Numbered from the stretch's first letter, positions 27,240-36,036 are shown. The stretch: 51,427 bases of DNA from UBA6120 sp964639215 (GCA_964639215.1 CAZXCV010000009.1:1-51427), one strand, 5' to 3'. Numbers and translations: made by a program. Notes: a model not told the origin generated them from the letters alone.

Positions 27240-29564
27240 TCATGCTGACCATTTTGCATACAAAACAACATCGTGATCAGGCATTTTGGTTCCCGTAAAC
27301 GCCGTCACGAGTTCCGCGTCGAGATACCAGCCAATAAATGTGGATCCTGTTTTCGTTGGTGTTGGTAGATTAAGAGTCTCGTCATAATCATAAAGAGCAT
27401 CGCTAGTTATTTTTGTTAACCCGCCCAATGAATATTGATAAAAAGCCGCTTTCGATGTCGTGAGACCATCCCCAAAGATGCCATTTTCGTTATAACCAGT
27501 CCCGTACATCATCCCATTAGATAAGATGAGCATTGAAGCTGAGTATGAGCCATCGATATCAAGAATATCAACGCCAGCTGGATAGTTAAGAATATTAACA
27601 AGCTCTGGCAATGCTTTAAAAAGGGTGGTCGGGAGACCGAGTTCATAATAAGGGCAAGTTCCCCACCCAAAGACACGGTTATGGTTCGTGACGATAAGAG
27701 TGTGTCGATCTCCTCCTCCAAGATTCATGACCTTTTCGCCAACTTCAGGTTCTGGAATGGTCACAGCTACTGGAACCCAGCGCGCTGCTTGTGATCCATC
27801 GCCAATTTGATAGTAGTTATTTTGACCCCACGCGAAGATTTTACCGTTTTCCGTTAAAGCATAAGATGTCAGCGATTTCGCAAAAATGGTTTTCACACTG
27901 TCTCCTGCTTCAAGATAGCTCGAAAATGAGATTAATGTTGGTGTTTGCTTACTGACATCAGTGCCATCTCCTAGCTGACCAAGGGAGTTATTGCCCCAGC
28001 CAAAGACGCGAGCTTCACTCGTTAAAGCAAACGAATGATAACCTGATGTCGCGACGTGAATTGGTCGTTCATCAACATTCAATCCTGGTAAAGTCACAAG
28101 TGTTGGTTTATTAACATTTGTCGTTGTACCATCCCCAACTTGCCCGTAGGCGTTATAACCCCAGCCATAAATGCGATGTTGATTAGTAATTAATAAGCCA
28201 CTGCTTTGTCCGGTGCCGATCATCGTAACTAGTTCACCGCTTTGAAAATTGCTTGTATCAAGTAATGTCGGTATTGTCCGACGCGATGATGTCCCATCGC
28301 CAATTTGGTTATGATTGTTAGAACCCATCCCGTATACGCGTCCCGCGTCGGATAATAAATGAGATGTTGTGCCCCGTCCCACTGATATTTGCACGATTTT
28401 TTCTCCAGTTCCAAATGCCGATGTCGCAACCGGTGTCGGATCAATCGTGGATTCGAGTGTCCCATTACCTAATTGCCCATTAAGATTGGATCCAGTTCCA
28501 TATACAGCACCATCATTTGATAAGAAGAGAGTATGGGAATTACCGGTAGCAATTTGGGTCGGAATAATCACATCATTGCTATAAAATGAAACACGATATT
28601 CATTAACCGTCCATTTCGCATAATAAATTCGGTCTTCTTCTGGAATTCGTTCTGGAAGAATTGTGCTTATTGTTAACTCACTATTAAGATACCAACCAGC
28701 GAACGTATTGCCCGTTTTAGTTGGATTACTCGGTTGTGTGTAAAGCGTATCATAATCCGCTGTAATCGGAGTAATCGTCGTTCCGCCATTCGTGACGAAT
28801 GTCAGGGTGTATTGATTGATTGACCATTTGCCATAAAGTGTCAAGTTGGCATTTGGCATTGTTGTGAGAACAAACTCATTTGTAAGGCCACTATCAGAAT
28901 ACCAACTGTCGAACGAATGACCGGTTTTTGTCGGTACTGGTAAATTAATGGTGGTGCCATAATCAATCGATATTGAATCAAGTGGCATATCACCATTAGT
29001 TACAAACGTAATCGTATATTGATTCATATCCCATTTTGCATAAATTGTTTGGTTAATTGAGGGCATTGTGGCCGGAAAGATGAATGGAGTTGTTAAACCA
29101 ATATCTTGATACCAACCCAAAAATGCGCCTTCGGTTTTTGTAGGATTATTAGGCATAGTAATCGGTGCCCCATAATCGGCTGTCAGTGGATTAATCGTTG
29201 ATCCATTGTTCGTATCAAATGTAATCGTGTATTGATTAATCGTCCACTTGGCATAAAGAGTGGTGTCATGATTGGGCATCGTGTCAAATACAAATGCCGT
29301 GTCGCCAAGATTAATATCTTCATGCCATCCCGATAGCGTGTAGCCTGTTTTTGTCGATGAAGGCGCGGTAATTGGTGTCTTCGCTTTTTGAATAATCGGA
29401 GTAACTGCCGTTCCGCCATTCGTGACAAAATCGATGCGAAACTCTCCGGGAGCACACATTGTTAAACCTAGTGTCAACCCCGTGATTAAGCTAACAATTA
29501 AAACAATGCTGATTGGCCAAAAGAATTTGTAACTGGCCACAGTTTTTAACAATTTATTAAACAT
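27240..29564 (-). CDS. Secreted InlB B-repeat / RCC1 propeller protein
   Basis: A 774-residue exported protein with a strong AGAGG before its ATG. A membrane/signal segment covers 16-36, followed by LTMC, a poor lipobox. Four InlB B-repeats follow (42-107, 112-178, 183-247, 252-318), each Y-T-I-T-F-x-T-N-G-G...TKTG..F.GWY...LYAKW. A fifth repeat starts at 323 (YRVSFYSND) but is interrupted by seven RCC1 blades (about 336-713; VYGTGSNLNGQLGNGT and similar). It resumes at 714 (GGLTKITSDALYDYDE...LYAKW) to the end. Seven blades make a complete propeller. Likely an extracellular binding protein; ligand unknown. Confidence 0.87.
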   Translation of the reverse strand: MFNKLLKTVASYKFFWPISIVLIVSLITGLTLGLTMCAPGEFRIDFVTNGGTAVTPIIQKAKTPITAPSSTKTGYTLSGWHEDINLGDTAFVFDTMPNHDTTLYAKWTINQYTITFDTNNGSTINPLTADYGAPITMPNNPTKTEGAFLGWYQDIGLTTPFIFPATMPSINQTIYAKWDMNQYTITFVTNGDMPLDSISIDYGTTINLPVPTKTGHSFDSWYSDSGLTNEFVLTTMPNANLTLYGKWSINQYTLTFVTNGGTTITPITADYDTLYTQPSNPTKTGNTFAGWYLNSELTISTILPERIPEEDRIYYAKWTVNEYRVSFYSNDVIIPTQIATGNSHTLFLSNDGAVYGTGSNLNGQLGNGTLESTIDPTPVATSAFGTGEKIVQISVGRGTTSHLLSDAGRVYGMGSNNHNQIGDGTSSRRTIPTLLDTSNFQSGELVTMIGTGQSSGLLITNQHRIYGWGYNAYGQVGDGTTTNVNKPTLVTLPGLNVDERPIHVATSGYHSFALTSEARVFGWGNNSLGQLGDGTDVSKQTPTLISFSSYLEAGDSVKTIFAKSLTSYALTENGKIFAWGQNNYYQIGDGSQAARWVPVAVTIPEPEVGEKVMNLGGGDRHTLIVTNHNRVFGWGTCPYYELGLPTTLFKALPELVNILNYPAGVDILDIDGSYSASMLILSNGMMYGTGYNENGIFGDGLTTSKAAFYQYSLGGLTKITSDALYDYDETLNLPTPTKTGSTFIGWYLDAELVTAFTGTKMPDHDVVLYAKWSA

Positions 29565-29701
29565 GATTTTTTCCTCTTGTTTTTATTTTATTGAGAAGTT
29601 ATAAAATCATGCAATATTATGAAGATGCTTTTTTATTTTTTTGCTTTTGAAGATTGGTATTTATAAGATTTCCTATTTCCTTTTGTTATATGATATGTAA
29701 T

Positions 29702-30202
29702 ATGAAAAAATCAGCAGCAAAAATAACTGATGTGACAAATATGCTCTTTATCGATGGAAATCGTATTTTGCTTGGCTACAAAAAACGCGGTTTTGGAGTT
29801 GGTAAATATAATGGATTTGGCGGTAAGACACTGCCTGGTGAAACGATGATGAGGGCCGCTATTCGCGAAGCCAAGGAAGAGTCGGGTTTGCTCGTTAAAG
29901 CGTGTCACCAAGCAGCGATGATTGATTTTGGTGAAAGCTATTTACTGCGCATGCACGTATTCATCGCGACTAAGTGGGAAGGCAATCCGATCGAAACCGA
30001 TGAGATGCGTCCTGAATGGTTTAGTTTAAAAGCAATCCCTTATGAATCAATGTGGAAGGATGATCAATATTGGTTACCTCTAGTACTCAACAATAAAAAA
30101 ATTAGAGCGACGTTCATTTTCATGAATAACGACGATACGCAAGGGACTGATGATAATGAAATTATCGATTATAAAATTACCGAATGTTTTAACTTTGAAT
30201 AG
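29702..30202 (+). CDS. MTH1/NUDT1-like oxidised purine nucleotide hydrolase (Nudix)
   Basis: A 166-residue Nudix hydrolase predicted to cleave 8-oxo-dGTP, 2-OH-dATP or similar damaged nucleotides to monophosphates. The Nudix box G-x5-E-x7-R-E-x-x-E-E-x-G-L is exact (41-63). Residues around the pocket follow human MTH1 closely: KKRGFGVGKYNGFGGK (Asn37 equals MTH1 Asn33), TDEMRPEWF, and MWKDDQYWLPL (Asp120/Asp121 equal Asp119/Asp120). The frame opens at 29654, but homology starts after the ATG at 29702. No ribosome binding site is seen; a TATGAT box ends 8 bases before the ATG, so the mRNA may be leaderless. It is transcribed divergently from the InlB/RCC1 gene. Confidence 0.9.
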   Translation: MKKSAAKITDVTNMLFIDGNRILLGYKKRGFGVGKYNGFGGKTLPGETMMRAAIREAKEESGLLVKACHQAAMIDFGESYLLRMHVFIATKWEGNPIETDEMRPEWFSLKAIPYESMWKDDQYWLPLVLNNKKIRATFIFMNNDDTQGTDDNEIIDYKITECFNFE

Positions 30203-30209
30203 ATAATTC

Positions 30210-30356
30210 CTATTGTCCAATCAAATGATTAAGAGCGTATAGATAGAGAAAGTCTTGATTTAGATTAGCGTTTTTCTCGGTTAATCCAATTGTAATCGGA
30301 TATTGATAAAATTCTCGGTTGCTAACAAAATAAAAATATTTACCATCGTTTTTAAA
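30210..30356 (-). pseudogene. Possible gene remnant in a 324-base interval
   Basis: A stop-to-stop frame of 48 codons without a start codon, preceded by two in-frame stops, encodes a plausible protein-like peptide (KYFYFVSNREFYQYPITIG...). In sequence this AT-rich, such a frame can occur by chance. The rest of 30203-30526 shows no gene. Confidence 0.2.
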
Positions 30357-30526
30357 CTATTAACGCTATTATAATGAAAATTAAATAGTCAATTAATATA
30401 TTATGCTGAGATTAATAGACATATCTTGTTACAATCAAAAATCATCTTGATAACAAATATCAGTAACTTTATAACGAGATGCTAATCTCACTAAATTTTT
30501 GCAATATCAAGAAACTAATGCATTGA

Positions 30527-31720
30527 TTATGGTTTGTCTGCAACAAGATGGTCCTTATCTAATAATCTCTTGGACGTAAAATCAATCAAGAATGAGCCAA
30601 GTGGTGCGGTGATTAAAATTGCAAGCACCGCCACAGTCAGCATGGTGTCACCATTGGATATTCCAAGTGCCAGTGGAATCGAGCTTATCGATGCTTGCAC
30701 CGTGGCTTTTGGAAGATAAGCGGTGACAGTAAATAGTTGGTCCTTAAATGACAACTTTTTACCATATGTTGCCAAAAACACACCGATTGTGCGGAACAGT
30801 AGCATTCCAAATACGAGAATTATGGCCAATAATCCAATTTTTGGAATTGTCGTAATATCGACTGCCGAACCAACTAAAACAAAGAGCAGCATTTCGGCAA
30901 ACACCCAGATTTTTTCATATTTTAGAACAAGTCGTTTGGCTAAAATTGGATATTTCGCTAAGATGGTAATCCCCAAAGACACACTTGCGAGTAATCCCGA
31001 AAATGGGAAAACATTTACTCGTTCAAACGTCAATAAAAAGAGAGAAAAACTAAGAATAATCAGCACTTTTGCCGTATCACGAATATGAAATTTCTTAAAA
31101 AACATGACCATGGCCAACCCAAGTAGAGTGCCAGTAATAATACCGGAAATTATCGATACGGGGAGTGTCACGAGCGCAAGCCAACTGAAGCTTCCTTCTT
31201 TGGCCATTGTGACCAATGAAGTAAATAATACGATTACATAAATATCATCCGCTGATGCGCCAGCGATAATCATTTGGGGAATCGATTTTTTGGTCCCAAC
31301 TTCATCTTTCATTAACTTCAGCATCTTTGGGACGACAACGGCTGGTGAAACAGCAGCTAAGATGGTCCCCATAATAGCTGATTCAAGCAATGTCAATCCG
31401 AGTAACCATGGTCCGAGTATTAAAGCACCAATTATTTCAAATGTTGCCGGTATAAAAGATAGCAAGATGGCATGTTTACCAACTTTCTTCAAATCATTAA
31501 GATCAAGCGATAATCCCGCTCGTAGCAATATGATAATTAGGGCAATTTGCCGCAAATCAATTGATATCGCCAAAACTTCAGGAGCAATGAGGTTTAGGAC
31601 GTAAGGTCCAAGGACTATTCCAGCCAGCAACATCCCAACAATTCGCGGTATCTTGAGGCGACTGGCAATCTCAGAAAATGCAAATCCGAGAAGAATGATA
31701 AGTGACAGTGTGAAAAGCAT
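30527..31720 (-). CDS. Cation:proton antiporter (CPA2-type, Na+/H+ exchanger family)
   Basis: A 397-residue, 11-13-helix transporter with the Na+/H+ exchanger fold: N-terminal SEIASRLKIPRIVGMLLAGIVLGP, RAGLSLDL, and an acidic pair in GASADDIYVIVLF that fits the ion-binding helix. No cytoplasmic RCK/TrkA-N domain is attached. GGAG lies 6 bases before the ATG at 31720; the in-frame TTG at 31732 is less likely. The leader holds a fluoride-type riboswitch with its own promoter and terminator. Na+/H+ antiporters are known members of fluoride riboswitch regulons, so this transporter probably serves in fluoride tolerance. Confidence 0.88.
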   Translation of the reverse strand: MLFTLSLIILLGFAFSEIASRLKIPRIVGMLLAGIVLGPYVLNLIAPEVLAISIDLRQIALIIILLRAGLSLDLNDLKKVGKHAILLSFIPATFEIIGALILGPWLLGLTLLESAIMGTILAAVSPAVVVPKMLKLMKDEVGTKKSIPQMIIAGASADDIYVIVLFTSLVTMAKEGSFSWLALVTLPVSIISGIITGTLLGLAMVMFFKKFHIRDTAKVLIILSFSLFLLTFERVNVFPFSGLLASVSLGITILAKYPILAKRLVLKYEKIWVFAEMLLFVLVGSAVDITTIPKIGLLAIILVFGMLLFRTIGVFLATYGKKLSFKDQLFTVTAYLPKATVQASISSIPLALGISNGDTMLTVAVLAILITAPLGSFLIDFTSKRLLDKDHLVADKP

Positions 31721-31752
31721 AGTTATCTCCAATATTTTTGCGCCTTTTTAAT

Positions 31753-31793
31753 AAAAAACCAATGACGCCACGATGTAAATCGTAGAAGTCATC
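31753..31793 (-). terminator. Riboswitch expression platform terminator
   Basis: On the minus strand GATGACTTCTACGAT can pair with ATCGTGGCGTCATT (outer UGAC/GUCA, inner UACGAU/AUCGUG, small internal loop), followed by GG and six T. The 5' arm overlaps the pseudoknot strand of the aptamer, so aptamer folding and terminator formation exclude each other. Confidence 0.7.
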
Positions 31794-31837
31794 AGCATAA
31801 TGCGGTTCTCGTTTGACGAGGGGAGTACTTCATTCCC
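31782..31837 (-). promoter_or_regulatory. Fluoride-type (crcB motif) riboswitch aptamer
   Basis: Read on the minus strand: P1 GGGA/UCCC encloses AUGAAGUAC, and the 3' end is UGAUGACUUCUAC. Fluoride aptamers have AUGGAGU...UGAUGACUCCUAC. Here the pseudoknot GAAGU/ACUUC keeps pairing by covariation. A small P3 (GCA-UUA-UGC) precedes UGAUG as expected. Between P1 and the AAC joiner there is an extra 5-bp hairpin (CUCGU-CAA-ACGAG) that I do not know from the consensus. An overlapping terminator with a T tract predicts a transcriptional ON switch in response to fluoride. No alignment could be run here. Confidence 0.72.
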
Positions 31838-31846
31838 GTACCCATA

Positions 31847-31875
31847 AATATACTGATTAATATTATTGAAGTCAA
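31847..31875 (-). promoter_or_regulatory. Promoter of the riboswitch-antiporter unit
   Basis: TTGACT (31870-31875) and TATATT (31847-31852) are separated by exactly 17 bases on the minus strand. The start point would be near 31841, just before the aptamer. Confidence 0.75.
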
Positions 31876-31994
31876 ATCATTTATCGCTCATGTTCTTGCT
31901 AATTCTACACATCAAAAATCACATGATAGATTTACCATATTTCTTGGATGCAAATATCAACTATATGACTTTTAGATCGTTACAAAATCAAACT

Positions 31995-33704
31995 TTATAG
32001 TAAAGACGTTACCAATTGATGAATGTCGGTATTATCCATCACTCCACCAAGTTTTTCATACTGATCTTGTGATAAACCCCAACAATAAAATGGAACATTG
32101 GTCGACGTGTGTGTCGTGGTCGTCCAAATCATTTTCGTTAACACATTATCTGAAGTGGCATCTGAAGCCACTTGCAAGCCGCCTGTTTCGTGATCTGCTG
32201 TCACGATGATTGCGGTATCAGTACGATTACTCGCCCATTTAAGAGCAACTTCCAGTGCTTGGTTCATTGCCAATAATTCAAGAATCATCGCCTCGGATAA
32301 CCCTTCGTGTGCTTTGTGATCAATGGCAGCACCCTCAATACCGAGGAAAAAACCATTATCGTTATTATCTAAAAAATCGAGTGCAAATGTTGTAAGTTTA
32401 TCAAGACTCGTACCTGTTCCAACCGCTGGTATCGTCGGAAAGGCTGATATAATCCGTTCATGTTGTTTTGATAATGTCGACATTTTTCCAATCGAGGTAA
32501 AACCATTAGCAATGAAATTTCCACCATATAAGGTATCGAAATCTCTTGGGGCTACACCCATGATTAAGTCGGCCTTTGAACTAGCCATGTTCGTCATGAT
32601 GTCCGCGTAATTATTACGACTTGTCGCGTGAGAAAGGAAGCCTGCTGGCGTTCCTCCATATAAGGTATCACTTGTCAAAAAACCACTTCTAACACCATCT
32701 TCTTCGAGTTGATCAATGAAATTAGGTAGAATTTGCCCAGATCCATTCATTTGAACGGAACCGTTATAAACTTTTGTCCCAGTTGCCATCGCTGTTGCGG
32801 ATGCCGCACTATCGGTATAACCACTTGATAGCGAATTGGTTGTCATTTCGGTTTTCAAAGGTGCTGAATCAATCGCAAGTGGCGCTCCTTGATAAAGCGT
32901 CGCGGCTTCAATGTGCTCAAACCCCATGCCATCACCAATGAATAAGATGACGTTTTTAATGTGGTCCGTCACGATTGGTGCATACATATCGTATGATGAA
33001 TCGGTGATTTCACTACTTGATTGATTGCTTGAAGAGCTATCACTATCTGAGCTCGTCTCACTTGATGAAGTTGTGCTTGATTGACTACTAGAAGAGCTGT
33101 CATTACTGGAGCTCGTCTCACTTGATGAGGTCATGCTCGAGGAACTACTTGAAGAGCTGTCATTACTGGAGCTCGTCTCACTTGATGAGGTCATGCTCGA
33201 GGAACTACTTGAAGAGCTGTTACTACTGGAACTTACATCACTTGATGAGGTCGTGCTCGAGGAACTACTTGAAGAGCTGTCATTACTGGAGCTCGTCTCA
33301 CTTGATGAGGTCATGCTCGAGGAACNNNNNNNNNNNNNNNNNNNNNNNNNNNNNNNNNNNNNNNNNNNNNNNNNNNNNNNNNNNNNNNNNNNNNNNNNNN
33401 NNNNNNNNNNNNNNNNNNNNNNNNNGGAACTTACATCACTTGATGAGGTCGTGCTCGAGGAACTACTTGAAGAGCTGTCAGTACTGGAACTTACATCACT
33501 TGATGAAGTTGTGCTGGACTCATTCATTGACGAAGAAACATCACTGCTAGAAGAAGTACCGGAGCTGATCATTGACGTGCTCGAACTATCGATTGAACTG
33601 CTTTCGTTGATTGAAGAAGATGCAGTTGATGATTTACATCCTGTGAGTCCAATTAAGAGGAGTGCGACGAAATAATAAATACGTGCATGTCCATGTTTTT
33701 TCAT
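31995..33704 (-). CDS. Alkaline phosphatase lipoprotein with long Ser-rich linker (interrupted by assembly gap)
   Basis: The N-terminus is a lipoprotein signal with lipobox L-T-G-C (Cys23). A very long Ser/Thr-rich linker follows, encoded by 60-bp repeats and broken by an N gap, so its true length is unknown. The C-terminal 330 residues are a PhoA-type alkaline phosphatase: ILFIGDGMG (metal Asp), DSAASATAMATG (nucleophile Ser), AAIDHKAHEG and ADHETGG (metal His). It would release phosphate from organic phosphates outside the cell while tethered to the membrane by lipid. Its ATG follows the stop of the CBM protein gene by one base, and GAGGTG lies inside that gene, so the two are translationally coupled. 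Confidence 0.9.
   Translation of the reverse strand: MKKHGHARIYYFVALLLIGLTGCKSSTASSSINESSSIDSSSTSMISSGTSSSSDVSSSMNESSTTSSSDVSSSTDSSSSSSSSTTSSSDVSSXXXXXXXXXXXXXXXXXXXXXXXXXXXXXXXXXXSSSMTSSSETSSSNDSSSSSSSSTTSSSDVSSSSNSSSSSSSSMTSSSETSSSNDSSSSSSSSMTSSSETSSSNDSSSSSQSSTTSSSETSSDSDSSSSNQSSSEITDSSYDMYAPIVTDHIKNVILFIGDGMGFEHIEAATLYQGAPLAIDSAPLKTEMTTNSLSSGYTDSAASATAMATGTKVYNGSVQMNGSGQILPNFIDQLEEDGVRSGFLTSDTLYGGTPAGFLSHATSRNNYADIMTNMASSKADLIMGVAPRDFDTLYGGNFIANGFTSIGKMSTLSKQHERIISAFPTIPAVGTGTSLDKLTTFALDFLDNNDNGFFLGIEGAAIDHKAHEGLSEAMILELLAMNQALEVALKWASNRTDTAIIVTADHETGGLQVASDATSDNVLTKMIWTTTTHTSTNVPFYCWGLSQDQYEKLGGVMDNTDIHQLVTSLL
33010..33520. repeat. 60-bp tandem minisatellite encoding the Ser-rich linker
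   Basis: At least seven 60-bp units are visible on both sides of the gap, including near-identical copies around 33076, 33136 and 33256. Each encodes about 20 residues of the type SSSSSMTSSSETSSSNDS. Two unit variants alternate (one reads ACTTACATCA where the other reads GCTCGTCTCA). The copy number is not resolved. Confidence 0.85.
33326..33425. other. Assembly gap (100 N) inside the tandem repeat
   Basis: Exactly 100 N placed within the 60-bp repeats, where short-read assembly would collapse. Reading frame and repeat number across it are not informative. Confidence 0.97.
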
Positions 33705-33705
33705 G

Positions 33706-36036
33706 TTATCGCACCTCGCATTCTAATTCACATACGGACGGAGGCAAGAATATTGCTTGTGTCTGCATCGAATATGGACGCGCCGTACCAAAAAGGTAAG
33801 TACCGACAACGCCACTTCGATAATAAAACACAGTGCCGTCTGGATATTTCCAATTGCCATCGATATCTCGAAGTTCAATCGTTGGGGTTTTGACCACACT
33901 ACTAGTGCTGCTAAATATCGCGTTGTACCAATAATCAGGCGTTATTTCTGTTGAATAGAGCATATAGCCACTAAAGGTACCTTCATAAACCATCGTATAA
34001 CCGGGCCATACATTGTTTGTACCACTCCGCCAGAAATACGCATAATAATTAGCGGCACTCACTTGTGTTTCAAAGAAATAAGTAATGGTGTTAGGATACT
34101 CAACGTCTGGGATTGTATATGGGCGATCAGTTCCAAATAAATAACCATCAACTTCGTTGTTTATCTCGTAAAATATCGTTTCTGTCGGGTAGTCAAATAA
34201 ACGGACGTACTCCGTAAAAATTGAACTGTTATTATTAACAAAGCGAATTTCTGACCACATCTGACTATTAAATTCAATTTTATAGGTACGAACTCCGTCA
34301 GTATCGGTATCGAAAAGAGACATGACCTCACCTGGCCACCCATTGTTGATTGCCCCATCTCTTAAGAATGCATATTGAATGCGCGCGGGGTTCTTAGTTT
34401 CGAAATAATATGTGAGTGTCGTTATTGTTGCTTCATAAAGGAATGATGTCAGCATTCCATCATCAAGATAAAAAGCGGTGTTTTCAGAATATGAGCCAAG
34501 TGAAATTTCTGGCGTTTCATGATATACTCCCGTCGTATCATAACCTCGGAAAATCACATAATTGAACGTTTTTGTTACCGTTGCTTCATAAAGATATTGA
34601 TTATCTTCGGTCATTTCAATAAATGTTAATGGGGTCGGACCTAAGACGATTCCATCATAGAAATAAGCATTAAACTCTGCCCCAAGCGTTGTACTAGAGG
34701 CATAATAATAACTTATTTCATCAATCTCATCATAAAGATAATACGTATAGCTTGATGTGCTGGTGTTATTTGCCGTTTTGAAACAGACACCAGATGGGAG
34801 ACCACGAAGATCAAGACTCGGGGTTTTTAATAACCCGGCGCTCGAATCATGGAAAATAATATAGTAAAATTCTTCTTCCATCATCGTGATTCCGAATAGG
34901 CGGTGGCCATTAGTTAATGTTTCAATGTGGTTGGCATGTACGCCTGGCCATTCTGCATTTTCGTGTGTTCCTCGATAAGCATAGGCATAAATAGTGGGGG
35001 AATTAACAGCCACTTCATAATAGTAGGTCGCCATTTTACCAATGTTTTCGGGAATTTCACCACTCGCGTAATTAAAGGCAAAATAATTACCGCTTTTAGT
35101 GTAAAAACACCACTTCTCTCCCAAATCATCATTTGCATAATTTGTTAAGTCAATTGACGGTGTTGTGGGCGAACCATCTGGACCACTAAATTTGACATAA
35201 TCAAAGATGCCTTTTTCAACCGTGATCTTAAATAGTTTTAACGCGTCGATTTCTTCAACGAATTCCATAGCAACGCCAGGCCAAGCATCCAATAATCTTG
35301 TTGAACGAGTCCAAAAATATGCCTTAACGATCTCGGTTTGATATGGACTTAAAAAATAATAATCGATGACGTCATCGCCATCATAAATACTGACGAGGTC
35401 ATTGGGATCGACTGTGGCGCCCTGATCCAAATTCACTATCTCAATATTGCGGCGATAATCATTAAAATCTTCAGGGGTGAATATTAATTCATACTCGCCT
35501 GCTCGACGAAATACGTGTTTGCTATTGTTGATGTCAATGCCCCAAGTGGTAGCATGGGGGCTCAAGTGATTAATAATTTGAAATTCTTCTTGCGCTACGG
35601 CTGTAACTTGAATCGTATATGTTAATATATCGGCGTCATAATCGCGCAATAATGGTTTTGCTGCTGCAAGTTCGTAGTTCGATGAACGCGAGATATAATA
35701 ATAGTCACCAGTTGCTGAATCAGTGCTTGGATTCCAGCGTGGATATAAGATCAAATTGCTGGTGACTGGTGTCTCAAACACATAAGGATATGTCAGTGCA
35801 AAATCCCCATACCATCCTTGAAAATCATAGCCGTTTTTTATTGGTGTTGCTGGTCGTGTAATTGCCTCACCTTCACGGACGCGAATGTTAGGGAGATTCG
35901 TGTCATGGAAATAAACACTGTAATAGGTTGGATTGCTATTATTTTCTAACGCTAGACCTGGAGCAATATTGCCACCTTGAATAACTAAGTAAATTGCCAC
36001 GATGCCGGTAAGTATTTTTACAAAGATCTTTTTCAT
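33706..36036 (-). CDS. Secreted multi-CBM (starch-binding-like) protein without a catalytic domain
   Basis: A 776-residue exported protein with GAGGTG before its ATG. Signal peptide 1-30; one InlB B-repeat at 37-102; a SusE/F-like beta domain at about 112-195. Then five related modules (225-325, 337-425, 441-532, 542-637, 651-755) follow the pattern YYF...YAYFWR....WPG..M......Y.......Y..I.F......KTP.I.L. The W-P-G motif and the spacing resemble the small CBM26-like starch-binding modules attached to amylases. No glycoside hydrolase domain is present. It probably binds alpha-glucan or glycan at the surface. It is coupled to the alkaline phosphatase gene downstream, with an AraC gene upstream. 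Confidence 0.82.
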   Translation of the reverse strand: MKKIFVKILTGIVAIYLVIQGGNIAPGLALENNSNPTYYSVYFHDTNLPNIRVREGEAITRPATPIKNGYDFQGWYGDFALTYPYVFETPVTSNLILYPRWNPSTDSATGDYYYISRSSNYELAAAKPLLRDYDADILTYTIQVTAVAQEEFQIINHLSPHATTWGIDINNSKHVFRRAGEYELIFTPEDFNDYRRNIEIVNLDQGATVDPNDLVSIYDGDDVIDYYFLSPYQTEIVKAYFWTRSTRLLDAWPGVAMEFVEEIDALKLFKITVEKGIFDYVKFSGPDGSPTTPSIDLTNYANDDLGEKWCFYTKSGNYFAFNYASGEIPENIGKMATYYYEVAVNSPTIYAYAYRGTHENAEWPGVHANHIETLTNGHRLFGITMMEEEFYYIIFHDSSAGLLKTPSLDLRGLPSGVCFKTANNTSTSSYTYYLYDEIDEISYYYASSTTLGAEFNAYFYDGIVLGPTPLTFIEMTEDNQYLYEATVTKTFNYVIFRGYDTTGVYHETPEISLGSYSENTAFYLDDGMLTSFLYEATITTLTYYFETKNPARIQYAFLRDGAINNGWPGEVMSLFDTDTDGVRTYKIEFNSQMWSEIRFVNNNSSIFTEYVRLFDYPTETIFYEINNEVDGYLFGTDRPYTIPDVEYPNTITYFFETQVSAANYYAYFWRSGTNNVWPGYTMVYEGTFSGYMLYSTEITPDYWYNAIFSSTSSVVKTPTIELRDIDGNWKYPDGTVFYYRSGVVGTYLFGTARPYSMQTQAIFLPPSVCELECEVR

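Noticed and set aside
31815..31835. yybP-ykoY (Mn2+) riboswitch on the plus strand, from GGGGAGTA
   Set aside because: The rest of the Mn2+ aptamer is missing and no plus-strand gene follows; the minus strand explains all conserved bases as a fluoride aptamer with promoter and terminator.
33010..33520. CRISPR array
   Set aside because: The repeats are directly adjacent 60-bp units with no unique spacers and stay in frame with a Ser-rich linker.
33122..33675. Two long plus-strand open frames (Leu/Glu-rich and Arg/Asn/His-rich) opposite the phosphatase gene
   Set aside because: They are mirror images of the 60-bp Ser-codon repeat and cross the N gap; they have no start signals of their own.
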